A DNA stretch of 64,000 nucleotides from Closterium sp. NIES-65 (lineage: Eukaryota > Streptophyta > Zygnematophyceae > Desmidiales > Closteriaceae): the NCBI GenBank assembly GCA_948144175.1, contig CANXME010002160.1, positions 1,993,501-2,057,500 on the forward strand, written 5' to 3'. Positions 11,767 through 25,551 of the stretch are shown here, piece by piece (positions within the stretch are counted from its first letter, which is position 1; every line of letters starts with the position of its first letter). Under the pieces are notes generated by a model that ran no database searches, was not told where the DNA came from, and was given only the letters and a program-made list of their open reading frames with translations. Both the position numbers and the translations under genes were made by a program.

Positions 11767-12189
11767 GTGAGTAGCACAACCATTCCTTGTCCACCACAAG
11801 GTGCCTGCTCTCCTAGCATTGCTCTTACTGTCACCAAATATGCATGGTTATGCATATAAGGTGCCAGATTGTGTGGTGTAGTTGTGGGTGTAGCATTACA
11901 GAGTATACACATTCGAGGTGTAGGTAGTTGAGGACCAGGGAGAATGTCGCGAGGTGGGTAGGAGAGCACCAAGGTGTGGAATTCAAGGAACCAATGTGAA
12001 CAAACCAACCCAGGCTCGAGGTGCACGTTGAGAAATGCACGCTTCGAGCCTGGGCCAGGTAAATTCACTCACACACACACACACACCCGATGCTTTTCCC
12101 TTGTTATCCTTTCGTATAGTGGAACGCTGTTAACTGGTGTTAACTGGCCTTCTTTCTGCATGCACACCTCTGTGGAACATGCTGCCGCA

Positions 12190-12425
12190 TTCCGCATTCC
12201 ATCCTGCATTTCATCTAGAGTTTTTGCCTCTCATTCATCCTGCATTTCATCTAGAGTTTAGCCTCTCATCCCATCCTGCATATCATCTAGAGTTTAGCCT
12301 CTCATCCCATCCTGCATATCATCTAGAGTTAGCCTCTCATTCCATCCTGGATTTCATCTAGAGCTTTAGCCTCTCATTTCATCCTGCATTTCAACTAGAG
12401 ATTTAGCCTCTCATTCCATCCTGCT
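12190..12425 (+). repeat. 34-36-bp minisatellite, about six to seven copies
   Basis: The unit reads roughly CATCCTGCATTTCATCTAGA then GTTTAGCCTCTCATTC. Copies vary by small indels. It lies in the intron between the last LRR exon and the Cys-rich exon. Confidence 0.9.
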
Positions 12426-12850
12426 TTTTTCAGAAAGCCTGTTATCCATCAACTCCATATTCACATGTTTGTATTGGACCAAATACTCACAGAACAAATC
12501 AAACTGGCATAATACTTGCACTCATTTGCTTGACACAACATGTATTAGATGAAGATTTGTTCCACATATATTACAATGACCAAGTACAGTCGCTTTTCCC
12601 ATGGCTTTTACCTACTTCTATCAACACGTAATCCTGTCTGAGGAGATGGGCGTTTCAATCCAAACTTTGTTTGCACTGACTAGAAGCTCCGCTGACAGAA
12701 GTGCGCGGACTCTTTTTGCCATGAGAACATGTTGCGACTAAGAAGCGTGTGCAGCAGTCGATGCTAGCAACTTGGTAATTCTTTTGTTGTTGGTCACAGA
12801 CTGCAAACATTTACATACGGTTGAACTCCACTGCTCCCTCCCATCCTCCA

Positions 12851-12871
12851 CCCCCCCCCCCCCCCCCCCCC
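12851..12871 (+). repeat. Poly-C run (21 C) replacing the polypyrimidine tract
   Basis: Twenty-one consecutive C lie 14 bases before the acceptor AG at 12884-12885 of the Cys-rich exon, so the tract is almost pure C rather than mixed C/U. Confidence 0.9.
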
Positions 12872-12885
12872 ACACTCGGCCACAG

Positions 12886-13010
12886 GAACATGTCGGGCAC
12901 GGGGCTGACCTGCCCTGCAGAGGGCAGCAAGTGTGTGGTGCAGCAGAGCAACACAACCAGCTTCTGCCGCCTCTGCTTCTCCTTCTGCTCCTCCTGCACA
13001 CCCCATGCAC
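12886..13010 (+). CDS. Cys-rich juxtamembrane exon of the LRR gene
   Basis: Acceptor ggccacag, donor GTAAGT, 125 nt, phase 2 to phase 1. It encodes a segment with the pattern CPAEGSKC-x13-CRLCFSFCSSCTP. The paired cysteines right after the LRRs resemble a C-terminal LRR cap. The final exon at 14011 continues in phase 1. Confidence 0.65.
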
Positions 13011-13033
13011 GTAAGTCTATGCTGCATTGACTG

Positions 13034-13880
<847 letters not shown>

Positions 13881-14010
13881 CATGCGCGCATGAGAGCAAT
13901 GCCTCATCTGCTCCAAACAGGCTTTAAAAAAACTGCTGTTTTAATATTTCAGTATGCTTTGCAGAATATGATTCGACTCTGTCCAATCTTTATCTTTGCC
14001 CACATTCCAG

Positions 14011-14432
14011 TGTCAGCACCCACCGAAGCACCAGCATCGGCTGAAGCACCAGCATCGGCTGAAGCACCAGCATCGGCTGAAGCACCAGCATCGGTTGCGA
14101 CACCAGCATCAGTTGCAGCACCAGCATCAATTGCAGCACCAACATCAGTTGCAGCACCGGTATCAACTCCAGCACCAGCATCAGTTGCAGCACCGGCATC
14201 AACTGCAGCACCAGCATAAGTTGCAGCACCAGCATCAGTTGCAGCACCAGCATCAGTTGCAGCACTAGCATCAGTTGCGGCACCAGCATCAGTCGCAGCA
14301 CCAGCATCGGCTGCAACGCCAGCACCCAAGACCCCATCGGCATCTGTGCCTTGCACTCTCATTGCTGCTGCCATCAACATATCTGGTGCTGCTGCTGTTG
14401 CCACCCTCTCGCTCCTGATTCTTGGAGTGTGA
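14011..14432 (+). pseudogene. Final exon of the LRR gene: Ala/Pro stalk and hydrophobic tail, nonsense codon
   Basis: Acceptor cacattccag, phase 1. It encodes repeated APASAE / APASVA units (15-bp period) to about 14310, then a short Lys/Pro linker, CTLIAAAINISGAAAVATLS and a Leu-rich end, stop TGA at 14430-14432. At 14217-14219 one repeat unit has TAA where its neighbours have TCA, which would delete the rest of the stalk and the hydrophobic tail. If translated to the second stop, the protein would be anchored at the C-terminus. Confidence 0.65.
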
Positions 14433-14895
14433 AGCGTAGAGTCTCCGCATCGTGGCTTTGTATAGATTGTTGTGGGTGGATGAAATTTGGATAACGGGAC
14501 CAGATTCTGGAATATGGTAGCATGCCCAGTCTTTCCAATTAACTACCTACGTGGTGTAGCTCCTTCATAGTGTATTTCTGTAGCCAACTTCAATCATGAT
14601 AAACAATGTTTGGGCTTTGGTGGCCACCCTAAAAGCATGAATTCGGACTGGATTTTTTGTAAGGCTTACAAGCCTCACAAGTCAGGCACATTCGGTGCGC
14701 CACATCGGGCACGAACAGCGCCCTCTGTGGACATCGTTCCTCAAATCAGGGGGAATCACGAACGCGCACGTTTTCTCCTATTGGCACGCACTTCTGTGCA
14801 CCGATTGCATGCATACTGTCAATAGAAGTCTCCCTTGCAGCATGAGTAACCTCAGTGCAGTTTAATTCTTGTACCTTCCCCATCTCTTTCCTAAT
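14433..14895. other. 3' flank of the LRR gene
   Basis: Presumed 3' UTR and intergenic DNA up to the short LTR at 14896. No coding motif or repeat is recognised. Confidence 0.4.
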
Positions 14896-15020
14896 TGTGA
14901 AGAATGAGGAATGAATCAACTAGGAAGGGGTGGGTACAAGTAGGAAACCCTAGAAAATGTTGTACCCTATATTGTCTACCCCACTACAGCCTAGACAAAC
15001 TATAGCACATAGGTTTGACA
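14896..15020 (-). repeat. 3' LTR of the short-LTR Copia (125 bp)
   Basis: On the minus strand it starts TGTCAAACC and ends CTTCACA, preceded by the polypurine tract TATGGGGGTG. It aligns along its length with 28505-28630. Confidence 0.85.
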
Positions 15021-15255
15021 CACCCCCATAGGCAAAGTGGGGGAGAACAAGAGGTCACAAGACCAGTCAAGCAAAGCCAAGCAAGCTCAGGGTGGATCAC
15101 AAAGTCACCACACATTTTGAGCACAAGTTCAAGGCCACAAGGCGAGTTCACATGCAAGATCATATATAAAGGTAAACAGGCAAGTGCAGGTATAGAAAGA
15201 TCACAGTACAAGCAAGGTCAAGAAGTGAGCAAGTGAGGCCAAGTAGGCACAAGAC

Positions 15256-18200
15256 CTAGCATCGTACAGAAGCGCTGATGATCACCAGGCGCAAGTGCCT
15301 TGGTAAAGATATCAGCGGTGTTGGCCTGAGAGGCCACGTAAAAAGGCGTAGCTGACCACGCTGCTGCAGCTCACGAGCAAGGAAGTAGCGAAGAGCAATG
15401 TGCTTCATTCTCTGCTCCAATCTGTGCTCCCGACACAAGGCCAGCATGGCCTTGTTGTCTACGTACAGAACTGGAGGAGAACAAGGCGGCTCTCCTAGGT
15501 TAGTCAGCAGGTAGGTGAGCCAGCATAGCTCCTGTGCAGCCATGGCCCCCGCGTAGATCTCAGCCTCACAGCTCGAGCCGAGAACAAAAGACGAGCGAAA
15601 AGACCGCCACGAAACAGAGCCGGAGCCAAGGCTGAAGGTGTAACCCTGTGACGACCGCTGCGTAGCCTGGTCGTCAGCCCAAGAAGCGTCTGCGTGACCT
15701 GTGAGGACCACTCGACGTCGCCCTCCAAGCACTAGCCCCATGCCCGACGTACTGCACAAGTAGCGCAACACCCTCTTCGCTGCAGCCATGTGCTCTGGTC
15801 GGTGTCTCTCAGGAGCAACATAGCGTGCAGGAATGCTAAGAGGGTATGCAAGGTCAGGTCGTGTGCAGGTCATCACGTACATGAGGCAGCCAACAAGCTC
15901 TGGGTACGGGCCACTCGACTCTACGGACTCATCCGAAGGCAGAGCTGAGAGCGAGTGGCGAGTAGACAGAGGAGTGGCCTGAGGCAAGGAGTACGTGAAG
16001 TCGAAGCGCTGAAGGACCTGCTGCACCATGTGTGACTGAGTCAGGGTAATGGTGCGCTGTGCTTTGTCTTGGGTGATCTCCAAGCCAAGGTAGCTGCGCA
16101 GTTCACCCAAGTCTGTGCACGTGTGTCTCTTCTACAGCTCGGACTTCACGTGGGCGAGTCCAGCAGTGTCAGCAGTGGCAAAGACCAAGTCGTCGACGTA
16201 CACGAGGATGTAGAACGGCGGCAAAGAGATGTCGGTGCGCAGAAATAGCGACAGGTCGGTAGTAGAAGGAGCAAACCCAAGAGCCGCAAGTGTAGTCCTC
16301 AGTGTGTCCTGCCACTCACGGGGCGCGTGGCGGAGACCGTAGACTGGCCGCCGGAGGCTCCACTGGGTACCAGGAGGAAACGACCCAGAGAAGCCAGGTG
16401 GGCGGCGCAGCCAGATCTCCTCATGAAGGCTGCCCTGCAGGAAAGCTGTGCTGAAGTCAAGAGTGTGAAGCTCGTAGTCGTGCTGAGCGGCTATGTGCAG
16501 CAGCACCCGAAGAGTGGTCATCTTCGGGGTGGGAGAGAAGGTCTGAAAGTAGTCAACTCCCTGCCGCTAACTAAAGCCTCGAGCCACGTAACGCGCCTTG
16601 AAGACAGACGGAGAACCCGGCGGCCGCTTCACCCTGAAAATCCACATGCCATCGAAGATGTTTGCCCGAGGTGGGGGAACCTCGTCGACGTAGGTGTGTG
16701 TGGACTTCCAAGAAGCCATCTCTGCGTCCATGGCCAACTGCCACTGTGAGGAGTAGGGACCCTCGATCGCCTCAGCGTACGATCGAGGAGTCGGGATGTC
16801 TGGTGCATCCGGGTCTCCCTAAGAGGCAATAAGCGTGGACACGAGATCAGGCAAAGCAGCAACAAAACACTGGAACTCCTCCTGCCTGTCCTCAAGGACG
16901 TCCGTGCTAAGAGCACAGTCACCCCCGACAGACGGAGGAGAGACAGACTCAGACTCAGCAACAAGACTAGTGGCGTAGTCTAGACGACAGCGAGCAGCAA
17001 AGTCGACAAGCTCAGCAACCAAGGCAGACACAGCAGTCGACTCAAAAGAAGGGTCATTGACAGCAGTAGCCAGGAGACGCGTGTCAGTAGGACTGGCAGC
17101 ACGAAGAGAGTCAGACTCCGGGTCAGCAAGGACAGGAAGAGAGGACTCTGGAGGAGACGGCAATGGGACACACAGAGGAGCAGTGGAAGGACGGAGTGCC
17201 ATCTGGTGTGTGCCCGGGACGTCAAGAGGACGCGGACGCGGAGAACGACTACAAGTGCGAGCAGCACAAACAGGCGACGCAAGACGAGACGTAGGCTCAC
17301 AATGCTCAGCAAGACCTCTAGTTGGACCAGTGTAAGGAGAAAGTGCAGGTAAGGGGGAGGCTGGCTGTAACTGTGACCGCGACTGGACAGGCTGTGGACA
17401 CTCTAAGGGAGGATTAGGACCGGTAGAGGGCGGGAGACCAAGAACCTGCTCAAGGAGCGGAACGAAGTACGGCCACGGCCGCGGAGCGCCTCCAGAAACA
17501 GCAGGGACAGCACCAGTACCCCGAACAACAGCACCAGCGCGAGGAGCACCTCTAGCTCCAGCAGCGCCAACTCCAGCACCCTCAGAAGCACTAGCGCCAA
17601 CAGCACCTCCAGCGCCAACACCCCCAACTGCTCCAGCTCCAGCAGCTCCAGAAGGACTGTCTGCTCCAGGACCGTCAGCAGCTCTAGCAGTACCTCCAGC
17701 AGGACCAGCTCCAGTAGCCCCAGCAACACCCCCAGTCCGAGCAGCTCCAGTACCACCAGGACGAGCACCTCCAGGTTCAGCAACAACAGTAGCACCTCCA
17801 GCTCCAGCCGCACGGCTCCCACGCCGGGCAAACCACTCGCGCAGCTCCTGCGGAGAGGGTAGCTCCCGCCTTGACAAAGCACCGCCAGAGGCCACACGAG
17901 CAGACCTAGCACCCCCAGGCTCCGCACCCCCAGGCTCCGTACCCCCAAGCTCAACACCCCCAGGCTCCGCACCCCCCGGCTCAGCACCCCCAGACCCGGC
18001 ACCCGCAGGCTCTGCATCCCTAGACTCAGCACCCCCAGACCCTGCACCCCCAGGCTCAGCACCCCCAGACCCGGCACCTGCAGGCTCAGCACCCCTAGCA
18101 GCACCAGAGTCAACAGCTACCTCGACAGGCTTGACTGCGTCTACCTGGGACACAGCTGACGGGGCAGGACCCTAAGGGGGGAGAGGGTCTATCGGGGGAG

Positions 18201-20150
18201 GACCTGGCGCAAGGAAGAGCGGCAGCAGGGGGAGGGGCGCAGTCGGTAGGGGAAGAGACGGTAGTAAGGCACCAAATCGTCAAAGCTGACGTCCTGGGAG
18301 GACAGAACACGGTGCGAGGTGGGTTGGTAAAACTACCAACCAGGCGCGTCAGGGGGGAAGCCAAGGAAGACGCAGGGAACTGCACGGGGGGACAGCTTGT
18401 CCGCAGACAAGTCGCGGACAAACGCCCGAGATCCCCAGACACGAAACGAAGACGCATCGCCAACCTTCCCCGTCCACCGCAAGGTGGGGGAGGTCTCTGG
18501 CAAGGAGACCCGGGGCTGAAGGTTGAGCTGATGCGCTGCGTACTGAACCGCAAACGGCCACAGAAAATGGGGAGCAGCCGCATGGATCATGGACGTTCGA
18601 GCGACGTCCATGACCATGCCAATGCGGCGCTCAGCAATCCCATTTTGCTGTGGAGAGGCTGGAAGCGTGAAGGTCTGGCGGATGCCCTGTGAACGACAGA
18701 AGGCTCCTAGACGGGTAGAAAAAAACTCTCCGCCTCTGTCAGAGTGCAGACGCAGAACAGGAAAGTCCGAGCCGAAACTCTCTCTGAGCTGGAGACGAGC
18801 CGCGCAGATCCAGTCGATCAACACCTCAGTGACGTCACCCTTGCTGCGCAAGGGGAACACCGTGGTGTAACGCGAGTAGTCGTCAACCACCAACAGAAAG
18901 TAACGCTCGTGACCCTGGCCACCGACGCGGGCGGGGCCCCACACGTCCATGTGAAGAGTCTATAGCGGAGCCTCTGTTGGAGGAAACTCGGAGGAGTGAG
19001 GGGCGGCGCGCTGCTGTCCCTCGACGCACGGAACGCAGGTAGGGGCAGGCCCCGGAGGGAGGGGAGGGAGGGACCGGGGGTGACCAAAGAGAAGGACATG
19101 GGAGGCCATGCTTCGGAGACGAGGCAGGGAGGGGTGACCAAGGCGGTGGTGCCAAAGGAGAGTCAGGTGGGACAGGAGACGGCACGAGCAGGGAGAAGAC
19201 TCAGGACCAGACCTGGACGCTGCAGCAAACACCTGACTCGACGCAGCTACCTGACCAGACTCAGCAACCGGAGGAGACTCAGTAGTCAGTGTGTACAGGC
19301 TCGACCTTGGCCGACGGGTAAACGTGGCCAAGTGTCGGCCCATCCGAGCACACGTACAGTGGGTCACCCGCTGACTCGCAGGAGTGAACTGGTCAACCCC
19401 CCCATCCTGTAGATCAGCACCACTCACCAAGTTCGTAGAGAACGAGGGGAAGTAGAGACCTGACAGGGTGCCAGAGGGGGCTGCCGGACACGGTAAGACA
19501 GTGGAGAAGCGAGCAAGGACATGACCCCCAGAGGGGTCCGCCAGGGAGACCGCAACCGGCCGACTAAGCGGAGTAAGCGTGGTGCGGTCTTGAAAGAAGG
19601 AGTAGGAAGCACCCGAGTCAAGGGTGAAGGTGTGTAAGGCCTGAGCCGACGTAGTATCTGAGAGAGCAAACTCACCAGCACCTGGGGCAGCAGACGCACT
19701 AGCACCTAGAGCAGCAGCCTCACCAGCACCTAGAGCAGCAGCCTCAATGCTCGGGTCAGGCGGAACACACAGGTAACAATCACTCTCATCACGAGTAGAC
19801 ACAGCATACATGGCAGCAAGAATAGCATCATAGTCAAGATCAAAGATAGCAACCCCCGCCCTAGACAACTCTCCCTAGCGAGGGATCTCAGTGGCGTCAG
19901 GGAACTGGTGACGCCAAGCGTCCGTCCGGCGGCCGAAGCAGCGCTGGGTGGAGTGCGCACCCCCACACTGCTCTCCAGCGCGGTCGCCGGTACGGAGGAA
20001 GTAGGTACAGGGACCAGTACCCCCACCTCGCTGACGCCCAGCGTACCACTCACGAAGCTGCTGGGGGGACGGGGTCTCACGAGTGCGCTGCTGCTGCTGG
20101 GGCTGACCACCACCTAAGCCGCCCCGCTGCGCAGAGCCACCCCGACTAGC
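15256..20150 (-). pseudogene. Copia pol (protease-integrase-RT-RNase H) of the short-LTR element
   Basis: Broken minus-strand polyprotein. Protease/pre-integrase remains lie at 18960-19868 (FTLDSGASYSFF; WHHRLGHPSLPRL). The integrase core is at 18333-18950 (VDDYSRYTTVF, LRLHSDRGGEF, SPQQNGIAERRIG), then a long Pro/Ala/Gly-rich linker at 16819-18153, RT at 16132-16800 (LDFSTAFLQGSLHEEIWLRR, VYGLRHAPREW, YVDDLVFATAD) and RNase H at 15256-16110 (ADASWADD, CEAEIYAGA, YVDNKAM). Stops lie at 18960-18962 and 16132-16134, and the frame shifts between about 18153 and 18333. The gag C-terminus continues at 19870-20160 and is cut by the nested element. Confidence 0.85.
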
Positions 20151-20162
20151 TCCACCTCCTCC

Positions 20163-21039
20163 TGTTAAAGACCAAGGACGGAGTCTACGAAGATTTGGTG
20201 GCTAAAATTCTCAAAATCGTTGGCTTAGAATTCTGGACAGAAACGTCGACTTCACAAGAAACGTCGTCAACAAAAGGTGCACTGTTAAAACTTCACTAAT
20301 CTTAGATATGAAGTAGCGCTATTCCGTGGCTACAATTTCCAAGTTGAATCATACAAAAAGATGAAGTATTTCTTGAGTTATCAATTTCGGCGCACTAGGG
20401 GGTATGCTGCCATTGAATCTTAACTCAATCACTAAGTTCTCACACAAGTTCACAATTACTACACAAGAGAGTTAGAGTAGCAATAAACCAGGTGTGATGG
20501 GATGAGGAGGACGAGAGGGAAGGTCCCAAGACAGTCCCCAACCAAGGAAACCCCATGCCACACAATTCCCCTCTCCATAGGCAACCCCACTTTCACTTTT
20601 GTCACTTTCCCAACCCATGCCATCCACCTTAACCCAACTTGGCCACACTTGCCAACCTGGTTTGGTTTCTCCCAACCACTTGGCAGCATCTACAGTGATG
20701 TTGACGAATTTCCCAACCCCCAAAAGTCTGTACCCCATATTGAGTCAACCTCACAACTTCCCATAGTCACCACAACCAAATATCAAAAGCATACGAACTC
20801 CAACGTTCGTAACTTTCTTGTCCGTGCTCCGATTGAAGCGATACTTGGTTCGTCGGAAAGCTCTTGAGCAGAGGAGTCACTTCAGATATCTGCTCAAGCC
20901 AAATAACATTCACACACACTCAGAAAAATCAAACCACATCAAACACAAATTCTTGCACACGCTCACACCACGCATGCAACGCACGAACATATGATGGGAG
21001 GCAGACAGACGTGAATGCATATGATTGCATCACACAACA
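20163..21039 (-). repeat. 3' LTR of the nested Copia (877 bp)
   Basis: Minus-strand ends TGTTGTGTGATGC and CTTTAACA. Preceded on the minus strand by the polypurine tract AGAGGGGGAGTT (21040-21051). Confidence 0.95.
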
Positions 21040-21051
21040 AACTCCCCCTCT
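21040..21051 (-). other. Polypurine tract of the nested Copia
   Basis: The minus-strand sequence AGAGGGGGAGTT directly abuts the 3' LTR; it would prime plus-strand DNA synthesis. Confidence 0.8.
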
Positions 21052-21096
21052 GGCTGCCAACCATCATCCCACATGCCATAGCTCAAGCATGCACCC

Positions 21097-24000
21097 TCAA
21101 TGCACACTCATCCCAGCAAGCTTCATGCCCTTCCAATGCTCAGATTCAGCCAGGCGCTTGGTGAGAATGTCAGCCGCCTGCTGATGGGTCTTCACAATCT
21201 CTAGCCGCACCTCCTTGTCCAGGAGCCTCCTCACCCAGTGCCACTTAGGCCTGATGTGTTTGGTCAGCCCATGAAGACAAGCATTCTTCGCTAGCTTCAC
21301 CGCTGACTCATTGTCACAGAAAATTACAGTTGGCTCCCCCTGGCACACTCCGATCTCCTCCAACAAACGCCTCAGCCACACCACCTCCTTTGCCCCATGA
21401 TGCAGGGCCATGTACTCTGTCTCACACGAGGACTGCCCCACCTCGTTCTGCTTCTTGCTGCGCCAGCTCACAGCACCACCTCCAAACAGGCACACATAGC
21501 CTCCAATGCTGGTGCCATCCGCCTTCACAGAGTTGAAGCTGGCGTTGGTGTAGCAAGTCAGAAGCATCTCCCCCTTGCGCAAATCAGCTGCACCCCTCTG
21601 CAGCCTCTGTCTCACAGCACTGTACTCCAAGCCCACTGATGCTGTAGTGCTCACATAGCGGACCAAGCTCTTGGCCGCTTCCAGCTGCTCATGACTGGGG
21701 CGTGCAACCACACTGGCAAGCCTGGATGTAGCAAAGGCAATGTCAGGCCGTGTGTGGTTAGCCGCATAATTGAGTGCCCCCACCATGGAATGAAACAGCT
21801 TCCTGTCACTCTCACCCACCACCTCCTCATCAGCACAGGGTTCCACTGTGAACCCTGAAGGCAGTGGGGTGGCTGGCTTCCCTCCATTTTGCAGCCCATA
21901 CTTCTCGGCCAGCCCCTCACAGTACTTCCTCTGGTGCAACCTCAACACTCCCTTGTCAAGGTCCCTCTCCACATGCATACCCAGGTAGTACTTCACATCC
22001 CCCATCTTGGAACACTTGAACTGCATCTCCAGCATCTCCTCCACACGCTCAATAATTGCAAACGACTCAGAGAAGAGCAGGATGTCGTCCACATACACAA
22101 GGAGCATGAGAAACTGCTCCTTCTCTTGTAGCAGGAATAGGCTGTGGTCACACTCACTCTTCTTGAACCCCCCAGCCAGCAGTGTCTCCTCTAGCTTGTG
22201 GTACCATGCACGAGGAGCCTGCTTCAGGCCATAGATGGCCTTCTTCAGCCTGCACACCCTGCCGCTCCCATCATCCAAACCCTCAGGCTGTAATATGTAC
22301 AGCTCCTCCAGAATGATCCCATTGAGGAAGGCAGTGGTGATGTCCATCTGCTTCACCCGCCATCCACGGTTTGCTGCCATTGCCAGTGACACTTTCAATG
22401 TTGTGCCTTTCCCCACAGGAGCAAAGATCTCGTCAAAATCCTTCCCTTTTGTTTGCTGAAACCCCTTAGCCACAAGCCTTGACTTGTAGCGGGTCAGCTC
22501 CCCATCTAGTCCGTACTTATGCCTGAAGATCAGCTTGGAAGAAATGGCCTTCTTCCCAGGTGGCAGCTCACACAGCTCCCACGTCTCGTTCTCCAGCAGA
22601 GAGTCATACTCCTCCTTCACACTCTGCTTCCATTTTTCAGCATCCGGCCCGCTCAATGCTTCAGCTAGCGTCTTGGGCTCAGGAACGGCTGCCCAGTAGC
22701 AGTGTGCTATCTCATCCTCATCAGACTGCTCAGCCACACTCCCAGCCCTTACCACCTTTGGCTCGCTAAAGCTCGGATAGGTCAGCCTGTTAGGAGGGCG
22801 CACATCCCTCCTAGGACGGTCAACCGGACATGCAGCACCTTGTGGAGCACCTTGCTGCTGCTGCTGCTGCTGCGGCTGCTGCTGCTCCTCCACCTCAGGT
22901 TCTCCCCCATCCTCAGTCACCCCAGGAATCTCCTCCTCTGAGACAGTGACCTGCACTTGTCTCGAAGGCCGCTGCACCTCATCCGCCTCAATGATCAGCG
23001 GTGTAGTAGGAAGCTTCTACTGCTGCTGCTTCCACTCCTTGTAATATAAGGACTCGAGGAACTTTACATCCCTTGACACAGTCAGCTGCTGGCTGGTCAA
23101 GTCCCAAATCAGCCAGCCCTTGTGATCCTTAGCGAGCCCCAAGTGCACACCCCATCTCCTAGAAGCTTCCAGTTTTCCCCTCTTCTCCTTAGGCACATGA
23201 AACACCACCATGCACCCAAAGGCTCTCAGCATGTTGACTGCTGGTGCACTCCCATACCACTTGGTGTAGGGGACCCACTGCTTGTCCCCCACAGTTGCCA
23301 GCACCCTGTTCTTCACAAGGGCGACCTGCCGCAGTGCAGTCACCCAAAACGGATCCGGCAACCCTGCACGCCCAAGGAGAGTGCGAGCACCTTCCTGCAG
23401 GGTCCGGTTGAACCGCTCAGCCACGCCATTCTGCTGAGGGTTGTAGGGCACCGTAAGCTGATGCTGGATCCCCTTCTTCTTCAGCACCGCCTCAAAATCA
23501 GCGCCAATGAATTCTCCTCCATTGTCGGTGCGGATCACCTTCACCTTATGTCCGCTCTCCCTTTGAGCTCTTGGCATCCACTCCTTGAGAACAGCCGCTG
23601 CCACCTCCCCCTTAGTCTTCAAAGGGTACACCCACACCGCACGCGTGTGGTCGTCCACAATCGTCAAGAAGTAGCGGCTGCCCGAGAGAGAAAGGGCCCT
23701 CGTGGGGCCCACCACATCCACGTGCACTAGTGCAAGTGGTGCCTTGGCTGGTCCTGTGCTGCTACTGAAGGGAAACTTTGTGAATTTGGTCTCAAGGCAT
23801 GTAGGGCAGCTCCCAATCTCCTTTGCTCCCCCCTTCACCTCCAGCCCCTTCAAGTACCCTTCCTTTACCAATTTCTGCAGTATAGGAATGTTCACATGGC
23901 ACAGCCTCTCATGCCACGTCTCCCAATTAGCCTCACCACTCCCAGATGAAGCCTTTGCCCATGCAGCTGTCGCATCCACACCAGCAAGCACCTCACCATG

Positions 24001-25551
24001 TGGTTGCTGTGATTGCTGCACCTTCTTGACTGCATCCAGGGCCCCTGCAGTTGGTGCAGTCTCCTCTCCTCCCGCAGTTGCTTTAGCCGCTGCCGCTGCC
24101 TTTGCCGTTGCTGGTGTTTTCCCCTTCCAAGGGATGATGGGCAGCTGCCATAGGTCCTTGATGCAGCTGCTCTTCTCCTCCAAGTTCCACAGCAGCAACT
24201 TCCCAAGCTTTGCACGGCAGCTGGTTGGGCCGAAGGTAACTTCAGCCTTGCTCTTCTGCAACCGACGCACAGAAAGAAGGTTAGCGGACAAACCTTCAAC
24301 CAACAGCACATTCCCAAGCCCCACAAGCTCTCCATTGGCTCCCATGACCTTGGCATTCCCAACACCAATCACAGGGAGCAAAGCACCTGAAGCGGCAGCC
24401 ACAAACTTGATCTTCCCAGGAGGTTTTACCTCATCAAGCAAATCTGCCCGTGGGGTCATATGACTTGTGCAACATGAATCGATCACCCAGTGAGTGAGGG
24501 GGTGCATCACAACCTTCCCTACTGAACCCACATCACCCCCACTCCCTTGCACATCCTCAACCATGAGGAACATCCCAGGGTCGGCTTTACCTTGTGCACC
24601 ATCACCTTGTGCACCTGAACCTTGCATAGCGCCACCTCGTGCACGTTCACCACTTGGCGGCTTCATGCCTGGGGGCGCCCATCCCTCAGGCCGGCTGAAA
24701 CACTTGAACCACGGGTGTCCAGCCTTCTTGCAGTACCAGGACGCACCCTCCATTCGGGTGCTCCCCTTGCCACCAGAGCTCCCATGCCCCTCATTGTAGT
24801 CACCTCGGCCTCTCCCTCTGCCAAAGCCTCTCCCACGGCCTTGGCCTCTCCCTCCCCCTCTTCCTCTGCTGCCTCCTGCAGCTCCATACCCCTCAGCAGT
24901 TTTGTTGGCAGCACCACCTCCAGTGTGACGCCTACGGAAGTCCTCCTGAAGGATCTTGTGCCGTAGCCACTCAGGCGTCCATTTGTCCTGCTGAACGTTG
25001 AGGGTGGAGATGAGGTTGTCCCACGAGTTGTCGAGCACCGAGATGATCTTGGTGCACTGTTGCATCTGCGACACTTCGCTGCCCGCCGCTGCCATCCTCG
25101 CATAAGTGTCCTTGATCTTGTCAAGGACCGGTTTCACATCATCTCCCGGTTTCATGGAGAGGGCAGCCAACTCCTTCTCCAACACAATCACCATCGGCAG
25201 CGTGTTGGGCTGAATCACGTCGCGTAGCAGCTTCCATGCCTTCGGTCCGGAATCATCCAACTCGACCAAATTCTTGATGTGCTGGAACATGTCGTTGTTG
25301 ACCGATTGGAGGATGAGGTCGTACAGCACCGCGCTCTTCTCAATCCACCGATCGCGGGCATCTCCTTCCCCCGGCATCTTCTCCTCTCCCATTGCAATTT
25401 TCAGTAGCTTGTAGCGCTTGAAGGCGCACCGCATCCGCCCGCTCCATTCCTCATAGTTGGAGCCATCCAAAGCTTCAATCTTGGATGGTGGCGGTTCACT
25501 CCTCTTCTCAACTGCATCTCCACTTCCTTGACTCAACTTCTCTGCTCGCAA
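21097..25551 (-). pseudogene. Copia polyprotein of the nested element, one amber stop
   Basis: About 1480 codons in one frame, broken only by TAG at 23017-23019 (CAG-CAG-CAG-TAG context), between integrase and RT. Order: gag (SNYEEWSGRMRCAFKRYKLL), zinc-knuckle-like WYCKKAGHPWFKC, protease VIDSCCTSHMTPRADLL, pre-integrase HERLCHVN...CPTC, integrase (HVDVVGPTRALS, VIRTDNGGEFIG, PQQNGVAERFNRTL), RT (DITTAFLNGIILEELYILQP, AIYGLKQAPRAWY, YVDDILLF), RNase H (SSCETEYMAL, FCDNESAVKL). Oddities: the first knuckle Cys is Ser, the usual protease DSG is DSC, and an RNase H motif reads YTNAS where YTDA is usual. The frame opens right after a TGA and starts with TTG; no upstream in-frame ATG is visible, so the start is unresolved. 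Confidence 0.9.

Noticed and set aside
16819..18153. A 444-residue Ala/Gly/Glu-rich ORF as a separate gene
   Set aside because: It is the low-complexity linker of Copia pol, in line between integrase and RT of the same element.
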